Assembly: GCA_036365515.1 (NCBI GenBank)
Contig: CM070873.1
Location: 229,477,876-229,541,875, forward strand
Reading direction: 5' to 3'
Length of the DNA stretch: 64,000 nt
Source of the DNA: Torymus aiolomorphi
Taxonomy: Eukaryota > Arthropoda > Insecta > Hymenoptera > Torymidae
Position numbers and translations under genes: made by a program. Below, one piece after another: positions 39,901-53,532 of this stretch. Below the pieces are notes generated by a model. That model saw nothing but the letters and a program-made list of their open reading frames with translations, did no database searches and was not told the origin of the DNA. Positions within the stretch are counted from its first letter, which is position 1, and every line of letters begins with the position of its first letter.

Positions 39901-42900
39901 TTTTATTTTTTCGGATCTGTTACAATTTCTAACTTTAACGCTTTTGGTCCTTGTAAGGTGCATATAAACGTGTGATTATTTATCCTATATAAACTCAAAA
40001 CTATAAACTCAAAACATTACTGCGTATTTACACACTCAAGAATATTGTGCTTGATTAGAAAATCGACAATCTTCACATCTTTTAATGTAATTGTAAATTA
40101 TTTTATATGAAAAATGAATTAGACGATTTCAAAAATTTAAAACAGTTTTACAGAATAAATTGTTTAAAAATATCTGAAAAGCATTCATGTTCATGAATAG
40201 TTGTCTGAAAATTTTTATTAGACTAAAAAAATTCTCGACCACAAGATTAACAGTATTTTTTTTTCCGAAAAGAAAAAGAATTGAATTTTTAAAAATTCTA
40301 CGTATTAGTTTCTATTATTCGATTTATTAATTTGATAAAATTTAAACATTTTTGCGGCCGTAAACTGTTAACATCAAATTTATCAAAATATATTAAAGTG
40401 CTATGTAAAAATACGCATTTTGAGTAAAGGTTTTCTTCAGCATAATGATGGGTGCCATGAATTTGGGCGCGTCCGTACCGTTCCTCGAAGCTTTTGGTAT
40501 TTCCAAAGCCACTGCCAGTAAGATTTTCTCAATAATTAACAGAAAGCCTGAAATCGATAGTTTAGACGACGATGGTCACAAGCCTACTGATATCGAAGGC
40601 CACATCGAGTTTAAAAACGTCTCTTTTGAATACCCATCGAGAACTGATGCCAAGGTTGGCCATGATTTATTTATATAAAACAATTTATTACAATTGTTTT
40701 TAGTAAAGAATTTCATAATTAATCCATGTTTTCGACTATAGGTTTTAAATAATCTAAGTTTCACCGTCAAGAAAGGAGAAACAGTTGCGTTAGTTGGCAG
40801 TTCTGGGTGTGGAAAATCGACTTGCATTCAGTTACTCCAAAGATTCTACGATCCGAGAGAAGGAGAGGTATCTGATTTAATTATTAAAACATTCGCGAGA
40901 CTCTTCGCGTATTATTCAAGACACGTCCGTTATTCTACAGATTTCTATATTAAATCAGTGCAAGGATTTAACATCATTAAAACAAATAAAAAACTTTATT
41001 TTTTCATTAGTTCTGAAATTGAATTAGTTTCAAACTGATTCATATTTTCATAAAAATATTTAACAATAAGAAAATTTAGTTTTTATATTTGCAACATCTT
41101 TATCAAATACTATTGCAATATTTAGCGATGGTTTTGAATCAGAACGGGGACGTCAGCTTCCTAGCAGGATCAGACAAGTGATTTTCATGACTTTACGTTG
41201 ATCGAAATTTTGCTGAGTTAATCGGTAATCTAATTGATAACAATATACACTTACATTCAAATGTAATGGGTCTGAAGTTTGCATCGTTGGAGTGCAACGA
41301 AATAATTTTTTACAATTAATTAAAGTTTTTTAAGCAATAGAAATTTTATCTAAATCTTTGTTATAAAGTTATTTGATACTATAAAACAATAAATCTACAC
41401 GCAAAATTAATATTAATTATTATAAACTTGAATTAAAATCAAATATCTTTTTCTATTTCGTTGCACTACAACGTTACAAACTTCAGACCCATCATTTGTA
41501 GACGTTTTTTTAAATGATGCAATAGCAAAAATATAAAGGTCGTATATGGATAATGGTCGCGTTTAAAAATCTGATTATAATTTTGATGAGATTTAATTTT
41601 TTTTTATTTTGATTTATAAAATTTTAGATCCTAATAGATGGTTATGACTTAAGAGAATTAAACATCAAGTGGCTGAGGAGTTGTTTTGGCATTGTAGGTC
41701 AGGAGCCAGTGCTCTTCGATACAACAGTCGCGGAAAACATTCGAATGGGAGATTTTGACGCTTCCATGGACAAAATCATTTTGGCTGCAAAAGAAGCGAA
41801 TGCGCATGACTTTATTATGAAACTTCCAAATGTAACGACATTTCGAATACTGCTTATAAAATTTTGACAATTCAATTTGAATATTTATAATGTTAAAAGC
41901 AATGCTTGAATATAATCTTTTTTGTAGAAATACGATACTCTTGTCGGTGAAAAGGGAGCACAAATATCGGGTGGACAGAAACAAAGAATCGCTATTGCAA
42001 GAGCGTTGATAAAGAATCCAAACATCTTGCTTTTAGACGAAGCAACTTCCGCTTTAGACACCCGCAGCGAATCGAAGGTTCAAGCAGCTCTTGATAAGGT
42101 AAATCAATGTTATTCAATTCTTTCTCAGTTTTATTTTTCACTAGAAATATTTTCGTAGTAATAAGCAAAAGCACATACCATGCTTTTTACAAGAATTTTT
42201 TGGCTCGATAAATAGGTTCATAAATAATAAAATTCTTCATTGATTGGCTCTGTCTTATATTTGACTACTCTAACTTCAAAGTAGAAAAGTTGATTGAGCT
42301 TTTGCTGATATTTTATCTAATCATTAAATCATTTTTTATTACACACAATACAAATAATGATGAATCAGGTGTTGCAAGTTGATTCCGTTTTTTATATATA
42401 GCAACCAATTATTACATATTTAGTTACAAAAATTCTAGGCTCACAAAGGAAGGACGACGATTATCGTTGCTCACAGACTCAGTACGATAAAGGGAGCCGA
42501 CAAAATAATTGTGATAGCACAAGGTAGTGTGATAGAAGAAGGAAAACATGACGATTTAATGGAACGTAAAGGGCAGTATTACTCTCTCGTTACAGCTCAG
42601 GTAATTTTTTTTTTATAAAACATACATTATACTGTAATTGAAGAGATTTAAAAACTTAAAATTATTGTTTAGGTTTCAGATTTTACTAAAACTAGGGAGA
42701 ATAATCATATAGAGGAAATCGACGAAGATGAAGAGCTTGAAAATAATATTGGAAAATCGGCAGTATGATTTAATCTATTTCTTTCTTGACATTTACTTTT
42801 CTAATTTTAATTAAAATCATTTCATGATTTTTCAGGTTTTAGACGAAATGGTGCCTCTCTCGAGAGAACCAAAAGTCACGACTTCACAAATTTTGGCATT

Positions 42901-45366
42901 GAATAAAAAAGAATGGCATTTCAACATCGTGGCTTGTATTATGTCCATGATAACTGGATTTTCAATGCCTCTGTTTTCTATTCTCATTGGTGACGTCATT
43001 GGTGTATGTATATATTCATTTGAATAACAATAAGTATATCAAATTTCCAATCTGTTACATTTTTGTAGGTTCTTTCGAAACCAAACCCAGACGATGTGCG
43101 AGATGAAACTAATCTTTATTGCTTGTATTTCGTTATTACTGGTATTGTCATAGGATCAACCAATTTCTTTCAGGTACGTAAATGCGCATAAAATTTAAAA
43201 TTTTTTTGTGCACAACTGCCACTACTTCCAGGTAAAAAAACCATTATCTTATAAGTAAATAGCGAGTCATTGAAATTGCGAATCAGATGATCTGCGTTTT
43301 TCTTATCACTTTCGCTAATCCTTATCATGTATTCTTATTATAATTAAAATTCCTTACATCATTTTAATAATCGAGTTTTTCAAATATAATTTCCAAATAA
43401 AGTACATCTCATTCCCGCAGACCTATCTCTTCCGAATCGCTGGTGAGCGTTTGACAATGCGATTGCGCGGCCTGTTGTTCGAGGCGATGCTACGCCAGGA
43501 AGTCGGTTGGTACGACGATCAGGCAAACGGCACTGGCGCTTTGTGCTCGAAGCTGTCGACCGAGGCAGCTGCGGTCCAGGGTGCAATCGGCTCGCGGATC
43601 GGTACCATTGTACAGTCATGCAGCACCATCGGCCTGTCCATTGGCTTGGCTATGTGGTACAATTGGCAGCTGGGTCTCGTCGGCATGGTCTTCATACCCC
43701 TCATCATGGCCGTTACTTACGCGCAGGGCTTGCTGTTTAGGCAGGAGACTTTCAATTATCACACGTCGCTCGAATCGTCGACGAAGGTGAGTCGAGGTTT
43801 TGTAGAATGTCCGCTGTGTTGTATATTGTGATAATTATTTAAAAATGAATACGAAGATTGCAGTTGAAGCGGTGAGCAACGTACGAACGGTGATTGGCCT
43901 CTGCAGGGAAGACACGTTTTATTATTCTTACATGAACGCTATGTCACCCTCTTTGAAACTTGGGGTGCGTAATACGCATTTCAGGGGTCTTGTATTCGGT
44001 CTTGCCAGGTCTGTCAGTTTCTTCGCTTATGCCACCTGCATGTACTACGGAGGATATCTTATAGAAACAGAGGATTTATATTACGCGAATGTGTTCAAGT
44101 AATTCAAATTTTTTTAGAAATAAATATCTAATATATACTTCATCACATTTAGTTGTTTTATCGTAGAGTATCACAGGCTTTGATTATGGGTACAGTTATG
44201 GTTGCAAACGCTGCAGCGTTCGCGCCTAATTTACAAAAAGGTTTAATTGCTGCCGAACAGATTATCAATCTCATGAAACGTCAGCCCAAAGTTCAGGATC
44301 CGCTTTCTCCAGCTAAAGACGATTGGGTATTGTTATAAAACTAAGTATATAAAAAAATTCTCCAAATTATGTTAATATATACAATGTTGTAATCCTTTTC
44401 AGGTTTCCGATTCCAATGTTGAATTTAAGAAAGTAACATTTGAATATCCAATGAGACCAGGAACAATAGTTTTAAACGAGTTAGAACTTAACGTTCCAGG
44501 CGGCCTTACCGTTGCGTTAATTGGTTCGAGCGGATGTGGCAAAAGCACGATAGTTCAATTACTTATGAGATATTACGATCCGAATGCTGGCTCTGTCGTA
44601 AGTTCCAAATATATAAAGAATCTTTGAATTATAAAAAAAAATTATCAATACCAGATTTTTATCAATACGCTCTACTCTTTATCTCACTTTTTTCAATAGG
44701 AAGTCAGTAAAACTGACATAAAAACCATCACTCAGACATCGTTGCGAAAGCAACTCGGTCTGGTCTCGCAGGAGCCAACGCTATTCGCTCGGACCATCGC
44801 GGAAAACATTGCGTACGGCGACAACGAACGCGAAGTGCCGATGCCGGAGATAATCGAGGTCGCAAAAAAAGCGAACATCCACAATTTCGTGTCGGCGCTG
44901 CCGCAGGGCTACGAGACTATATTGGGCGACCGCGGAACACAGCTGTCCGGCGGTCAAAAACAGAGAATCGCGATCGCCAGGGCATTGCTCAGGAATCCCA
45001 AAGTTTTGTTGCTCGACGAAGCGACTTCTGCACTGGATTCCGAGAGCGAAAAGGTATTTTTTACGTTATAATTTTCAAATTTTACTAACTGAATGCAAGT
45101 TTTCTAAGGCAATCGAATAAAAAATATTTTGTATTTATTCATTTGCACGAATAATTTATTTTCTTATATTACAGATTGTACAAGCTGCTCTTGATGAAGC
45201 AAAAGCGGGTAGAACGTGTATTTTGATAGCCCATCGATTATCCACAGTCGAAGACGCCGATGTCATTTGCGTGGTTAATAAAGGATCAATTGCCGAGAGT
45301 GGCACACATGCTGAATTAATTGAGAAGAAAGGCATGTACTACGAACTGTTGTGCTTGCAAAATTAA
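36975..45366 (+). CDS. ABCB1: ABCB full transporter (P-glycoprotein/MDR), 18 exons
   Basis: Exons 36975-37144, 37596-37650, 38196-38602, 39393-39885, 40430-40654, 40742-40867, 41628-41831, 41928-42098, 42439-42600, 42673-42762, 42836-43003, 43069-43173, 43421-43786, 43857-44098, 44167-44326, 44403-44597, 44700-45053 and 45175-45366 join in phase to 1294 residues, normal for P-glycoprotein. Order is TMD1-NBD1-linker-TMD2-NBD2. Both Walker A motifs read GSSGCGKST (469-477, 1089-1097). Signature motifs are ISGGQ (573-577) and LSGGQ (1195-1199). Walker B is [11 protein letters not shown] in both halves, with catalytic Glu at 598 and 1220, and Q-loops and [15 protein letters not shown]-loops are present. 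NFS and NAT sequons lie in the first external loop. An ATP-driven exporter of hydrophobic compounds in the plasma membrane is expected. Exon 5 uses a pyrimidine-poor acceptor (GAGTAAAG) and a GTTGGC donor. The closest insect name (Mdr49/Mdr65 type) cannot be decided. Confidence 0.93.
37166..37368. mobile_element. Foldback MITE, copy 2 (TTAAGGTGATG family), ABCB intron 1
   Basis: Starts TTAAGGTGATGTGATACCCA and ends near GTGGGTGTCG. The arms are imperfect inverted repeats around an ACACGTTTTAAGTTTAATAA centre. It is homologous to 10303-10508 in the opposite orientation, and lies 22 bp after the exon 1 donor. Confidence 0.7.
38621..38702. repeat. 82-bp hairpin in ABCB intron 3
   Basis: Two 38-bp arms from CCCTGGTAGAAAATTAA to the inverse, with a 6-nt loop and one mismatch. 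It starts 18 bp after the exon 3 donor. It could be a tiny MITE or could fold in the pre-mRNA as a miRNA-like hairpin; the sequence does not distinguish these. Confidence 0.7.
41268..41490. mobile_element. 223-bp TIR element in ABCB intron 6
   Basis: About 38-bp terminal inverted repeats beginning GGGTCTGAAGTTTGCATCGT (left), with the inverse ending CTTCAGACCC at 41490. The interior is AT-rich and non-coding. The superfamily is unclear because no confident target duplication is visible. Confidence 0.55.
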
Positions 45367-45478
45367 GCGAAATGTATGATGGTGCGATATTTTTTTAGAG
45401 TGATAATGATGTGAATGTGTAAGACGTTATAATGTACAAAGTATTTATATACTTTGTTGTTGAGATATTTTTAGTACT

Positions 45479-46485
<1,007 letters not shown>

Positions 46486-47600
46486 TTATAAAGGAGTGGA
46501 AGATGCTCTAGTGCCAGACTTATCCCTTCGAGACTTTGAATGAGTAAGCAACCATTCTGTTAATTTTTTGTTGTTACTTTTAATAGCGAGATTCAAAAAT
46601 ATTTCATACCATTCATCACCATAGCTTAAATAGCAGCCTACAATTAAATTAAAAAAAATTATTAAAATTATAAAAACGTATACCTATAATAGACTAACAA
46701 AAAATGTATAATTACCTTTGTCATATAATATATTCAAGCACGTAAAGTCTTTTGATTCAGTATATAAGTAATAATAAAGAGCCATACAAAGAGCGTTTTC
46801 TCCAGCTATGGTTTTTAATTCCGGATCTGCACCTGAAATCCAAGTTTAATAAAAATAGATTCATGCACGATTTAAAAGAATTAATTTCCAATTAAGTTCC
46901 ATGAGTTTTAATACCTTTCGCGAGCATAAGTTCGATCAAAACTTCATTACCATGAAAACAGACGCGATGAAACGGCGTCACAGCATCAGACAGAAGTTTG
47001 ACGTTTATTAGTTCAGGATAGTTTGAAGTCAGTTGAATGCATTTCATTGAACTAAATATATTAGAGCAATTCTAAAAGTAAAAAGTAAATTTATTATATA
47101 TTATAGTTTCAAGTTTAAACATTATATTTGTTAATATGGCGATCGAGTAAGATTAAAAATAATCGTTGGTAAAGAATTATTAAATACGAATTCTTAGCGT
47201 TAATAGTTGCACTTACGTTACATGCATTATGAAGTTCACTCAAAATTTTGTGGTAATCAAAATGATCATTTTTCGATTGACATTCCATATGTTTTTGATC
47301 TTCTTTTTCTCTTACAAGTTTATTTTTGTTTAGATTGTTCTTATCTAAAACATTCCAATTAATTTTCATATCATTTTAATTAAAATATACGTGCGAAGAA
47401 ATAAAATCACGAGCCAACGAACCTTTCACTCTGTAAAAAATAAACGTACTCGCGCCGATTATCGTTAAAACGACACAGGCTGTCATACCGCAAGTTTCTC
47501 TATCAATTTTAGACAAGTATAACAAACAATTCTTAAGAGAACTTGACAGCACGTCGTACATTGATGAATTATTGGTCGATACCACTACTTCTTGCTCCAT
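46486..47600 (-). CDS. Small membrane-anchored ankyrin-repeat-like protein
   Basis: Proposed exons (minus strand) 47600-47423, 47344-47217, 47071-46915, 46832-46716 and 46637-46486 give 243 residues. Residues 37-56 (CGMTACVVLTIIGASTFIFY) form one hydrophobic helix followed by basic residues. About 134-200 resembles one or two ankyrin repeats (TPFHRVCFHGNEVLIELMLA, then GADPELKTIAGENALCMAL). The first intron is 78 bp with a weak donor (AAAG|GTTCGT) and acceptor TGTTTTAG. If it is retained, a TAA ends the upstream frame and a 192-residue ankyrin-only frame starts at the ATG at 47369. A strong acceptor at 47691-47692 and donor (GTAAGT) at 48226 suggest a further 5' UTR exon beginning near 48.5 kb. 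I do not recognise the orthologue; function unknown. Confidence 0.65.
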
Positions 47601-48897
47601 TTTAATGTATTAGTTATTTTAATTTCTAATGAGTGCTTGTTTTGAATGATTTTGGCACATGAATGATTATCGACGCTCTCACTTCTTAATCTGAAACGAA
47701 AGCATCGGCATTACAATTTTATCAATGTATGCGGGAGATAATTAAAAACTTCACAGCTGCACAATGAAATATTACTGATTAAAGGAGTTTAATCACCTTT
47801 GTATGAAATATAGCGTTTTATTTATAAACGTTATACATTTCAGATATGATTGAAACTTTAAACTTATTATTTTTATTTAAACATTTTCAATGCAAAATGA
47901 AATTCTTAAAAATAATACGAAAATTAATATTGAACTAATATAATTCCTAAATAATATTTAATAGAAAAATTAAAGTAGGTAGTGTACTTAATTATTTTTA
48001 AATTATTGTTCTTATTTTCATCAATTCATTTTTGTATGCAATCGATAAGCGTTTTTTTAAAGTATCTTTTTTACAAATAATATTTTTACTTCATTTTATA
48101 AATATTCTAATTATTTAAAGAAAAGATAGATTCAATTTTATATCAACATTTACTTAATCTTACAATTAATATATGCATCTAACGTGCTGTATTATTTAAA
48201 TATTGTATAAAAGGAAAAGTACTTACGTTATTTCACACAGTAAAAAGTGTGACAACTGTCGAAACTACTTTTTAACCGATTTTTACACTTGTCCAATGGG
48301 AAATGCTTTTGTAAGTACATTCCAAATTTATTGTCACGTTCTGTCACATTCCTAAATCTTGTATACGGTGAGCATGCGATCGCAATGTATAGGTCAGTTG
48401 GCAAAGAAGAATTCTATGCAACAAAATGGGTTTGTTCGTTTTAGGAAAGGTGACGTCCTCAATATCAATTTCTCTACGCAGGAGTCGCAGGACCAAAGAT
48501 AAAGCAGATGTTCCTTTTTCGTTATCCAAACAAACTAATCGATAGTGGTGTTTACTAATAAAAATGCGTATTTTTAATAAATTTGATCGCTACTAATATA
48601 CTTATACACATACGACAAGCAAAAAGCAGCCGATGAGAACTCACGTTCTCGACTAATACCCGATGAAATGCTACAATTTTTTGTAGCGAGCTTAGTATTG
48701 ATATAAGTATGTCGCTTATCTGATACATATTTTTTAATTGTGTAAGCCAAGGAAACGTTTACGTAATTTCCACCACTATTCGAAATTAAATTTCACGGTG
48801 TAGTGTGTAGAGTGCAGTGTATTATTATGCTTGTTATCGATAGGAGAGTTTTAGGTTATGAAGATTTATAAGTTTAAAGGGAAAATTATTCGAAAAG
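47601..48897. promoter_or_regulatory. Divergent promoter region and 5' leader
   Basis: The ankyrin-like gene (-) and the CoA synthase gene (+) are head-to-head. The probable first exon of the minus gene is about 48540-48227, so the shared promoter would lie near 48540-48880. An open frame at 48529-48344 (minus) has no ATG and is taken as leader sequence. No TATA box is recognised. The rest, 47691-48226, is an AT-rich intron. Confidence 0.4.
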
Positions 48898-50820
48898 ATG
48901 ATTAATACGGGATTGTTGGTGTTGACGAATCCAACCAAAGTTGCAAAATTACTGTCCGTCATTAAAAAACATGTATTAAAAACGCTGTACATCCAATACT
49001 TTCCTGAGAAAAATATTCTTGTCTCTAGTACGTATTCTTTGCCACAAACAAAATTGAGAGGTTCTCGATATTCTCAGATTATAGCTAATATTTATGCAGT
49101 TGCTTCAACTCATACTAACTGTTTGGATGTAAGAGTTTTATTATCAAGTTTAAAAAATCCAAACGGATCAATTATTCATACAAAACGACCAGTGGAATTA
49201 GTTATTTTTGATCGGACATATAGTAGCAATGATGCAAATACTTTTATGCAAGATTGTTTGTCTAACACATCAATGGGTTGTGAATTTATAACATTTGATG
49301 AAAAAGATCAAGAAAATGATTATAATGAAAATAATGTAAATGATGTACAGGAAGAAAATATGTATAAAAATGTAGTACTTGGTGGGACATTCGATAGACT
49401 ACATAATGGCCATAAAATATTTATAAGTGATGCTATTGTTCGGTGCACTGAAAAGCTTACTGTGGGTGTAACTGATGCAAATATGATTAAAAGTAAATGT
49501 TTTTAAATAAATATAATACTTCCTAAAGTAATTTTGAAATATTCTAATTTTTTAATTTTTAGGGAAAATTTTATGGGAACTGATTGAACCTTGTTCTAAG
49601 CGTATAGCTTGCCTAAAGGAATTTGTGGAAGATGTTGATCCGTCTTTATCTTACGATGTTGTACCAATTGCTGATATGTACGGACCAACCAAAGATGATC
49701 CTTCATTTGACATGATTGTTGTAAGTGAAGAAACTAAAAAAGGTGGAGATATGGTTAATGTTAAACGTGCAGAAAATAATTTAAAAAAACTAGATATTCA
49801 CATTGTAAAGTTAGTAGAAGATTCCAACCATCAAGAACATGAGGAAATAAAAATTAGTTCTAGTAACCACAGGATGCGTTTGCTTAGTACAAGATTGAAG
49901 GAACCTGTGAGTATTTATAAATTAAAAAATTGAGTTTTTTTTTAAGTAATCTATATTTTTATGAATATTTGATTTATATTTAAAAAAATTATAAAGATAC
50001 ATGAATAAAAGCAAATTTATTCTAGATTTTGGAAGGGAAACGAATCAGGCCTTATATCATTGGACTAACTGGTGGCATAGCTAGTGGCAAGTCATCCATT
50101 GCTGATAAATTGGAGAAATTAGGAGCTGGACTAATTAATTGTGATTTAGTTGCTCATTCCTTGTACGCACCTGGCATGAAATGTTATAATTTAATTGTTG
50201 ATACATTTGGACGTGAATATTTAAATCCAGAGGGTGAAATAAACAGAAAAGCTTTAGGTAATCTAGTCTTTAATGATAAGGTGAGTGAAATATATATATA
50301 TTGAAAAAATAATTTATTTAAATTAACCAAAATATGATAAAATGACAATAGATTCATTTTTTAGAATGAATTAGATAAATTAAATAAACTAATGTGGCCA
50401 GTTATTCTTGATGAAACTAAGAAGAAAGTGGATGAACTATACAAACAAGGCTTTGATATTATTATTGTTGAAGCAGCAGTTTTAATACAAGCAGGCTGGC
50501 AACCTGTTTGTCACGAAATTTGGACATGTATCATTCCACAAGAAGAAGTAAATTAATGATAATATTTATGATATTTCACTTTTAATCACTTACTAATACT
50601 TCATGTTACTTTTTAGGCTATTAAAAGGTTAATTGAAAGAAACAAGTTAGGTGAAGAAGAAGCAAAAAAACGAATTTTATTGCAACCAAGTAATTCTGAA
50701 CAAGTTAATAATGCACATGTGGTTGTTTCTACTTTATGGAGCCATGAAATTACTCAACAACAAGTTGAGAAAGCTTGGAACCAAATCGTAAAAGATTTAG
50801 AAAAACATCCAAAAAGCTAA
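48898..50820 (+). CDS. COASY: Bifunctional CoA synthase (PPAT-DPCK)
   Basis: Exons 48898-49492, 49563-49906, 50026-50280, 50365-50547 and 50617-50820 join in phase to 526 residues, close to animal CoA synthases. The central phosphopantetheine adenylyltransferase domain begins at GGTFDRLHNGHK (162-173) with the HxGH nucleotidyltransferase motif, followed by DMYGPTKDDP, IVVSEETKKGG and SSSNHRMR. The C-terminal dephospho-CoA kinase begins at about 325 with the P-loop GLTGGIASGKSS (326-337), then NCDLVAH and a WPVI segment. The enzyme catalyses the last two steps of CoA synthesis: 4'-phosphopantetheine to dephospho-CoA, then to CoA. The N-terminal 160 residues form the divergent region typical of the animal protein. 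Codons are strongly A/T-ending, unlike the CDR2-like gene. AATAAA at 51008-51013 may be the poly(A) signal. Confidence 0.95.
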
Positions 50821-51399
50821 TATATAATTTTGTGTATTATAAGTCTAAGCATGTATGTAATTGTAAGTAACAAATTTTACAGGGTTTTGAGTGTACAGGA
50901 CTAAATATTTTTAAATTTGATCATATTTGCAGATTGTAAAATATATACAAAATATATGTTTATAATTAATTACAATTTTTACTTCTAAACATGTTTTATT
51001 AATCATTAATAAATATGATATACACTTATGGTCCCGCACTTTTAAACTCTTCAGTGAAGAAAAGATATGCAGAAATAGTATTACATTTCACTTTTGTCTA
51101 CTCTAACAGAAACTTATTTATCAGTATTTTGTATAATATATATAAAAAATCGTTCTTATGCTGTAAAAATGTAATTGAAAAACAAAAGATACTTGCACAG
51201 ATTTTTATTATACTCTAGGATACAATTCTTTTATAAGTAGTTTGACGAAAAAATTAGAAAAATAATTGAAAACATGTAGTTACACAGCTTTAGAATCTTT
51301 TTATTAATTCTTTAAGATAGTTCTTTCTTATTTTCATTATTCTCTGGTTGTCATTCTAAAAGAAAAAATGATATGAAAAAATATGCATACAAATGTATA

Positions 51400-51780
51400 T
51401 ATTTCTGTGGCTTCCCGGAAAAACCACATAAGTGACATGTTTTTTAAAATAGGTTTTATGCCTTATTTCTTATCTTCGAACAGTCCTCTTATTATGCAAT
51501 CATGACAGAAATTACTAAAGTACACTCGTTGTTTTGAATAAATACAAGGAAAAGCACTATAACAACATTTTGTCAACATGTTCCCGGAATAACTATATGT
51601 CTCCGTTTTTTTAAGAATAACTCCCGGAAAAACCATATAACTCCTTTTTTTCTTTTTTTTTTAGAATAACTCCCTGAAAAACCATACAACTCCACTTTTT
51701 TTCATCCAATATCCCGGAAAAACGATACAATCCCACTAGACCACTTTTTCAACTGAATATTTTCGGAATGAACTATTTAA
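51400..51780. repeat. Degenerate tandem CCCGGAAAAACCATATAACTCC units
   Basis: About five diverged units with a CCCGGAAAAACCA core followed by TATAACTCC or similar recur at 40-110 bp intervals. Further scattered units appear at about 55355-55415, and an inverted one near 55580-55605. Non-coding; origin unknown. Confidence 0.5.
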
Positions 51781-51834
51781 CTTAATTAGATATGTTGCAA
51801 TGCAATTTCCGTAGCCACCCTAGCAAAAATTGAA

Positions 51835-52105
51835 AATGTAGCAAATTGTTTAGTAAGTGTAGAAAAGTGTAAAAAAGTGTAAGTGTAATAAAAATGTAGT
51901 TTGATACTGAATTTCGAACATATTGTACATCTTTTTACACTTATTTACACTTTCTTTACATTTTCGTACAATTTTGTACATTTCATAAAATTTGTAAAAA
52001 TCAGTAAAAATTTACAGTTTTCTGCACTTATTTACACTTTTTTGCATTTTTTACATATTCTTTTACGTTTTTCTACACTTTCCTACAGTTCATAAAATTT
52101 TTGTT
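51835..52105. repeat. A-tract minisatellite (GTGTAAAAA type), two orientations
   Basis: AGTGTAAAAA-type units on the left switch to the inverse (TTTTTACACTT) from about 51930, giving a loose foldback. Unit spacing is about 10-12 bp. It is related in unit sequence to the array at 53560-53990. Confidence 0.6.
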
Positions 52106-52429
52106 AACCATAAAAATCTATAAATATAAAAACCGCTGTCAATTCATTGGCACGTAGCTTCCTCAAACTTAATTTATTGATCCCTTTAATTAATTTTTAC
52201 TTCTAATATTTAAAATTTAATACTTTATCTTGTACGGTCAGACTAACTAGGAGAGGGTCATGGGTCCGGATTCAGTTTAAACTGTGCGTTATATCTTTTT
52301 TCGTCATGAACCGATTTTTTTGGGCAACGAACTTGATCTGAAGATATATAAAAGCTACATCTGTGCCAAATTTCAGGACGATTGGGTAATTTTTGCCCTT
52401 GTTATCGTGTGACAACGAAAACGCAAATT

Positions 52430-53275
52430 TTTTCTAAAATAATTTTTTTATAAAAAAACAAATGAAGATAATCTCCTGAAATTTTAACCAAATATAGTCT
52501 TCTATAAATTTAATAAGTGGTTAAAATTTTAAGTCGATAAATAAAATATTTTTTGAGAAATTAATTTATGAAATATAAAAAAGTTTTCCTTAATAACAAT
52601 TAAATGATAAAGTGAAGATATTTTAAATTTAAAAAAAGGAAAATATAGGTAATTTAAATACCTTTCAAGAAAAGTTTATTATATTATGTAATAATGACTG
52701 TAAGATATGAAAAAATCAAAAAATCTGAAAATTCAAAATTCGTTTTTGGAAAATAATTTTTTTTCTAAAAAACAAATGAAGATAATTCTCTTGAAATGTT
52801 AGCCACATATAGTCTTCAATTAGTGTAATAACTGGTTATTTATTTCAAGTCGATAAATATATATAGTATATTACGCAACTAGGGAGGTAAATAGTTGGCC
52901 AGTCCAGAGCACGTGTAAATTGCCACCCGAGCCGAAGGCAAACATGTGCTCTGGGGTGGCCCTCTTTATCCCCGTGTTGCATATACGATTTTTCACCATA
53001 CCCGGGCCGAAAATACCACATTCGCGTTTTTGAGCCGGGAGCGAAAGTGGTACTTTCGGCCAGGGTATGGTGAAAAATTATTTTTTGAGAAATTAATTTA
53101 TGAAATATAAAAAAGTTTTCCTTAATAACAATTGACAGAGTGAAGATATTTTAAAATTTAAAAAAGGAAAATATAGGTAATTTAAATACCTTTCAAGAAA
53201 AGTTTATTATATTATGTAATAATGACTGTAAGATATGAAAAAATCAAAAAAACTAAAAATTCAAAATCGTTTTTT
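52430..53275 (+). repeat. 313-bp tandem duplication
   Basis: The sequence from about 52430 to 52740 is repeated from about 52741; AATGAAGATA, for example, occurs at 52461 and 52774. The second copy is split by the 52861-53078 insertion and resumes at TTTTTTGAGAAATTAATTTA. Confidence 0.75.
52861..53078 (+). mobile_element. Inserted repeat of the ATAGTATATTACGCA family
   Basis: About 218 bp beginning ATATAGTATATTACGCAACT interrupt the second tandem copy; the intact first copy shows the empty site. The insert is GC-richer than its surroundings and contains GTTGGCCAGTC, AACATGTGCTCT, GTGGCCCTCTTTATCCC and a CATACCC/GGGTATG inverted pair. Related units are at 60368-60910. Confidence 0.7.
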
Positions 53276-53532
53276 GGTTATAAAACAAAAGAAAATCAAT
53301 AAAAACTCAAATCCATCAGGGTACCTTTCGTTTCCCGCGAGACAAAGAGAATAAGCTGTACCCGACGAAAATCGGTCGATTCGTTTCGGAGATATGAAGA
53401 GTTCAAATATACACACACACATACACACACACACATACACCTACGGAAACAAAAATGATCAAAATCAACTAATATACACATATATCGCCTTAAAACATCT
53501 TTTTGAACATTTTTTTTCGAAAATTCTTTTCA

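Noticed and set aside
48344..48529. 61-codon frame in the leader of the ankyrin-like gene
   Set aside because: It begins with TTG and no in-frame ATG was found; stops in all frames of the next exon prevent fusion to the main protein.
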